Both the position numbers and the translations under genes were made by a program. A DNA stretch of 57,417 nucleotides. Origin: Gammaproteobacteria bacterium (GTDB lineage Bacteria > Pseudomonadota > Gammaproteobacteria > Eutrophobiales > Eutrophobiaceae). The notes beneath the pieces are model-generated. The model was not told the DNA's origin. It saw only the letters and a list, made by a program, of their open reading frames with translations, and searched no databases. The DNA lies in NCBI GenBank assembly GCA_030835405.1, contig JAURPG010000070.1, positions 1-57,417 of the forward strand, written 5' to 3'. Each line of letters starts with the position of its first letter. Positions within the stretch are counted from its first letter, which is position 1. Positions 55,289-57,417 of this stretch are shown here, one piece after another.

Positions 55289-55652
55289 AATACTGGTTGT
55301 TGATGATGAAAAAGATCTTGCAAAATTTATTCAACTTATACTATCTGAAGATACTAGCTTTGATGTAATTACCGTCAGTGATTCAAGTAAAGTATTGCCA
55401 ACCGTATTGGAATGGAAACCTAATCTCATCTTACTGGATATCATAATGCCCGGACTACAAGGCAATGAAATTGCTGAGCAGATACGGGAGAGCTCTGAAT
55501 TGGAAGGTATAAAAATCATTTTCATAACGGCTCTGGTAAAGAAATATGAAGTCAATGAGAATGGCGTGATCGGTGGCAGGCGATTTTTAACAAAGCCAAT
55601 TGATGCAGATTCATTGTTATTAGCTGTGCGGGAAGAACTCCTCATTTCATGA
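55275..55652 (+). CDS. CheY-like single-domain response regulator
   Basis: A 125-residue receiver domain without an output domain. VVDDEKD (acid pocket), NLILLDIIMPG (phosphoacceptor Asp), FITAL (Thr) and FLTKPID (Lys) are all present, so it should be phosphorylated. The start is ATG 55275, with GGAG six bases upstream, inside the kinase gene. It lies between the kinase and the LuxO-like activator, with 12 bases to the latter. It may act as a phosphate relay, a competing sink or an allosteric partner; a LuxU-type histidine phosphotransfer protein is not visible here. Confidence 0.88.
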   Translation: MKQHKILVVDDEKDLAKFIQLILSEDTSFDVITVSDSSKVLPTVLEWKPNLILLDIIMPGLQGNEIAEQIRESSELEGIKIIFITALVKKYEVNENGVIGGRRFLTKPIDADSLLLAVREELLIS

Positions 55653-55664
55653 TATGATTTTCCA

Positions 55665-57056
55665 ATGAATTCGATAAAGCTTCTAATCATTGAAGACGAT
55701 AAACCTATCATAGACCTTATTGCGCGCTTTTTAGCCAAAGATGAATTTGAAATAATTCATAGAAATAACCTTCACGACGGCCTACAGGAACTTAAAACTT
55801 CGCTTCCAAATCTTGTATTGCTTGATTTAAATCTCCCGGATGGAAATGGCCTTGACCTTTAAACTGAAATAAAAAACCGCGAATACCCTTGCGAAGTGAT
55901 AATTATCACAGCGAATGGGAGTGTCGGAAATGCTGTCACCGCCATGAGCAGCGGTGCATTTGATTTCCTGGAAAAGCCATTTAGTTCAGACCGTCTGATA
56001 ATTTCCATTCATAACGCGCTTGAGCATCTAAGACTGACAAATGTCATTGGCGATATACAGGCAACTGGACGTAGCGAATTTCATGGTTTCATTGGCGTCT
56101 CTCCAGAAATGCAGATTGTTTATCAGATTATCCAAAACTGTGCAAAAAGTAATGCCTCTGTGCTGATACAAGGAGAAAGTGGAACAGGCAAAGAAATAGG
56201 CGCAAAAGCCATACACCAATTAAGTAATAGAGTTAATCATAACTATGTACCGTTAAACTGTGCAGCAATCCCTTATGATTTAATGGAAAGTGAAGTATTT
56301 GGTCATATAAAAGGGGCATTCACCGGTGCGTTTAAAGACCGGATAGGGGCAGTATCCAATGCAGATAATGGTACTTTGTTCCTTGATGAGATTGGCGATT
56401 TAAACCTTGATATACAGGCAAAATTATTACGTTTCCTACAAACGTCTGAATTTCAAAAACTCGGCAGCAATAAATTGGAAAAAGTAGATGTTCGAATTGT
56501 TTGTGCAACCAATCGTGATTTATTGAAAGAAGTCAAAGCCGGTAATTTCCGAGAAGACCTATATTATCGCCTAAATGTCATTCAAATCACATTACCCCCC
56601 CTGAAAGACAGAGACGATGATATTTTACTATTAGCACAATTTTTTCTTGATAAATTCAGGCATGAAGAATCTAAAGAATTCACAGGTTTTTCATCTGAAG
56701 TAGCAACATTTTTTCAATCCTATTCCTGGCCGGGAAATGTCCGGCAATTGCAAAATGTGATTAGAAATATTGTTGTATTAAATCAAGGAAAAACTATTAA
56801 CCTTGACATGCTACCAATGGAACTTAAACAATCTTTAAAAAAAGGAAATATTACTGGTCGTCATGATGTCCGCCTACCCATCAAGCCAGAAAAATTAGAT
56901 AATAATTTTCAATCTGCAATTAAACCTTTATGGCAGGTAGAAAAAGATGCTATAGAAAATGCAATAAATTTATGTGACGGAAATATTCCTCAGGCAGCCG
57001 CCATTCTAGAAGTTAACCCATCAACGATTTATCGAAAAAAGATGAGCTGGAAATAA
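55665..57056 (+). pseudogene. LuxO-family sigma-54 response regulator with TAA in receiver domain
   Basis: A 463-codon NtrC-type activator most similar in motifs to LuxO. The receiver (phospho-Asp 54 in VLLDLNLPDGNG) is interrupted by TAA at 55860-55862, codon 66, directly followed in the same frame by TEIKNREYPCEVIIITANGS. Then the AAA+ domain: Walker A GESGTGKE, GAFTGA sigma-54 contact loop, GTLFLDEIGDL and VRIVCATNRD, and SWPGNVRQLQNVIRNIVVLN as in LuxO, ending in a Fis-type helix-turn-helix (GNIPQAAAILEVNPSTIYRK). A CAA-to-TAA or TTA-to-TAA change would explain the stop. Reinitiation within the receiver (GTG 55896) would give an AAA+/DNA-binding protein without regulation. In Vibrio, LuxO lacking its receiver is constitutively active. 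Confidence 0.9.
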
Positions 57057-57072
57057 TCATTCATTTTTTAAA

Positions 57073-57096
57073 TGCAAAATGATTTGCAATTTGCAA
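57073..57096 (+). promoter_or_regulatory. LuxO-type enhancer site downstream of the LuxO-like gene
   Basis: TTGCA-ATT-TGCAA (57084-57096) is a perfect match to the known LuxO consensus TTGCA-N3-TGCAA. It overlaps TGCAAA-ATGA-TTTGCA (57073-57088), the same 6-4-6 palindrome found upstream of the operon. It starts 16 bases after the LuxO-like stop and about 105 bases before a sigma-54 promoter, a normal enhancer distance. Confidence 0.7.
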
Positions 57097-57194
57097 ATCA
57101 AAATCCAAATAATACCTCTCAGTTCTGATTAGCTAAACTGGCTAATCTCACACTTTTCCCTGTAATTACATTTATTTTTCACAAATCATTTAGT

Positions 57195-57209
57195 TGGCAT
57201 GGGGTATGC
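57195..57209 (+). promoter_or_regulatory. Sigma-54 (RpoN) promoter
   Basis: TGGCATGGGGTATGC carries GG at -24 and GC at -12 with the exact consensus spacing (TGGCAcG-N4-tTGC), with C-to-T and T-to-A changes at less important positions. It lies between the LuxO-type site and an ATG with a strong ribosome site. Transcription should start near 57221. Confidence 0.8.
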
Positions 57210-57253
57210 GTATACATAAGTACATTTATTTTTAATTCATAAAGGAGATACAT

Positions 57254-57313
57254 ATGCATTTATTAAGTTTTAGAAATATTTATTCAATTACTGTAGTGAC
57301 CTGCCCCCAGTAA
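57254..57313 (+). pseudogene. Start of the sigma-54-controlled gene, cut off
   Basis: AAGGAG lies seven bases before ATG 57254, and the frame begins HLLSFRNIYSITVV, which resembles the start of a secreted or membrane protein, then ends at TAA 57311-57313 within what looks like insertion-sequence end DNA starting near 57292. Only about 13 codons of the original gene remain visible. The gene's identity cannot be told; the rest may lie beyond the insertion outside the window. Confidence 0.5.
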
Positions 57314-57417
57314 CGGTACCACTTTCAAAGTTAGGATTTGGGTTTAATTGACTACTGTACTCCTTGATGTGTTGGCATGACAAGTCGTGGTGATTTTGTC
57401 TCTGTCATCACTGTCTG
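57292..57417. mobile_element. Possible end of an IS3-like insertion sequence, continues past the window
   Basis: From TGTAGTGACCTGCCCCCAGT the sequence changes character and resembles the terminal inverted repeats of IS3-family elements (TG-start, TGACCTGCCCC core). No transposase frame is visible in the 126 bases available, and the other end and the target duplication are outside the window. The assignment rests on recall of terminal patterns plus the abrupt interruption of a gene start. Confidence 0.4.

Noticed and set aside
102-55862. Stop-codon reassignment (for example TAG/TAA read as Gln) as explanation of the interrupted genes
   Set aside because: All three stop codons interrupt genes, and the same three also end intact genes normally across the window, so a simple code change does not fit.

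Overview
This window looks like part of the chromosome of a free-living, probably marine or aquatic, gammaproteobacterium. The evidence is a LuxO-type sigma-54 activator, a FadL/OmpP1 porin, TrxC, group II truncated haemoglobin, a YfbK/ECF-sigma cluster, a DUF1552/DUF1592/ankyrin cluster, NptA-type phosphate transport, SulP transport and a c-di-GMP enzyme. I see no rRNA, tRNA, CRISPR array, phage module or replication origin. Taxonomy is inferred from gene families only.

Layout. 1-6.3 kb: a broken PilZ fragment meets a GAF-PAS-GGDEF-EAL protein, followed by two divergent transporters, a ZIP-like protein and a SulP protein, each carrying a cyclic-nucleotide-binding domain, with CRP/FNR-like palindromes between them. 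6.3-10.6 kb: a leftward stress-type operon of YfbK-like VWA lipoprotein, ECF sigma factor, membrane anti-sigma-like protein with a Kazal-like exterior, and a lipoprotein. 10.6-19.3 kb: LysR/DoxX divergent pair, MsrA remnant, Na/Pi transporter, exported SDR, OmpA-like lipoprotein, transglutaminase-like lipoprotein, DUF1499 and a small membrane protein. 19.4-22.1 kb: two inactivated genes (tandem alpha/beta hydrolase, aminotransferase). 22.4-26.6 kb: a coupled pair, an LtaS/OpgB-like sulfatase and a GH17-GT2 fusion, that probably make and decorate a beta-glucan. 27.6-37.4 kb: a six-gene leftward operon of exported proteins (amidohydrolase, PQQ sugar dehydrogenase, beta-propeller, DUF1592 cytochrome, DUF1552, ankyrin). 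37.6-53.0 kb: many single exported hydrolases and oxidoreductases, several broken. 53.4-57.1 kb: a histidine kinase, a CheY-like receiver and a LuxO-family activator, with LuxO-type binding sites on both sides and a good sigma-54 promoter downstream that drives a short ORF apparently cut by an insertion sequence.

The most striking global feature is decay. Eleven in-frame stop codons (five TAG, three TAA, three TGA) interrupt otherwise well conserved reading frames in nine genes. Two homopolymer frameshifts, one further frameshift, one probable start-codon loss (ATG to ATA) and one internally deleted gene add to this. Nearly all stops can be explained by one C-to-T or G-to-A transition in Gln, Arg or Trp codons. 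Real pseudogenisation, a mutational bias, damaged or erroneous sequence, and stop readthrough are all possible; raw reads or a close relative would separate them.

The best candidate for an undescribed system is the 53.0-57.4 kb LuxO-like regulon: a kinase/receiver/activator operon whose own upstream region and downstream target share the same TGCAAA-N4-TTTGCA palindrome. The ZIP transporter with a cyclic-nucleotide-binding domain in place of its TM3-TM4 loop is the most unusual single protein.
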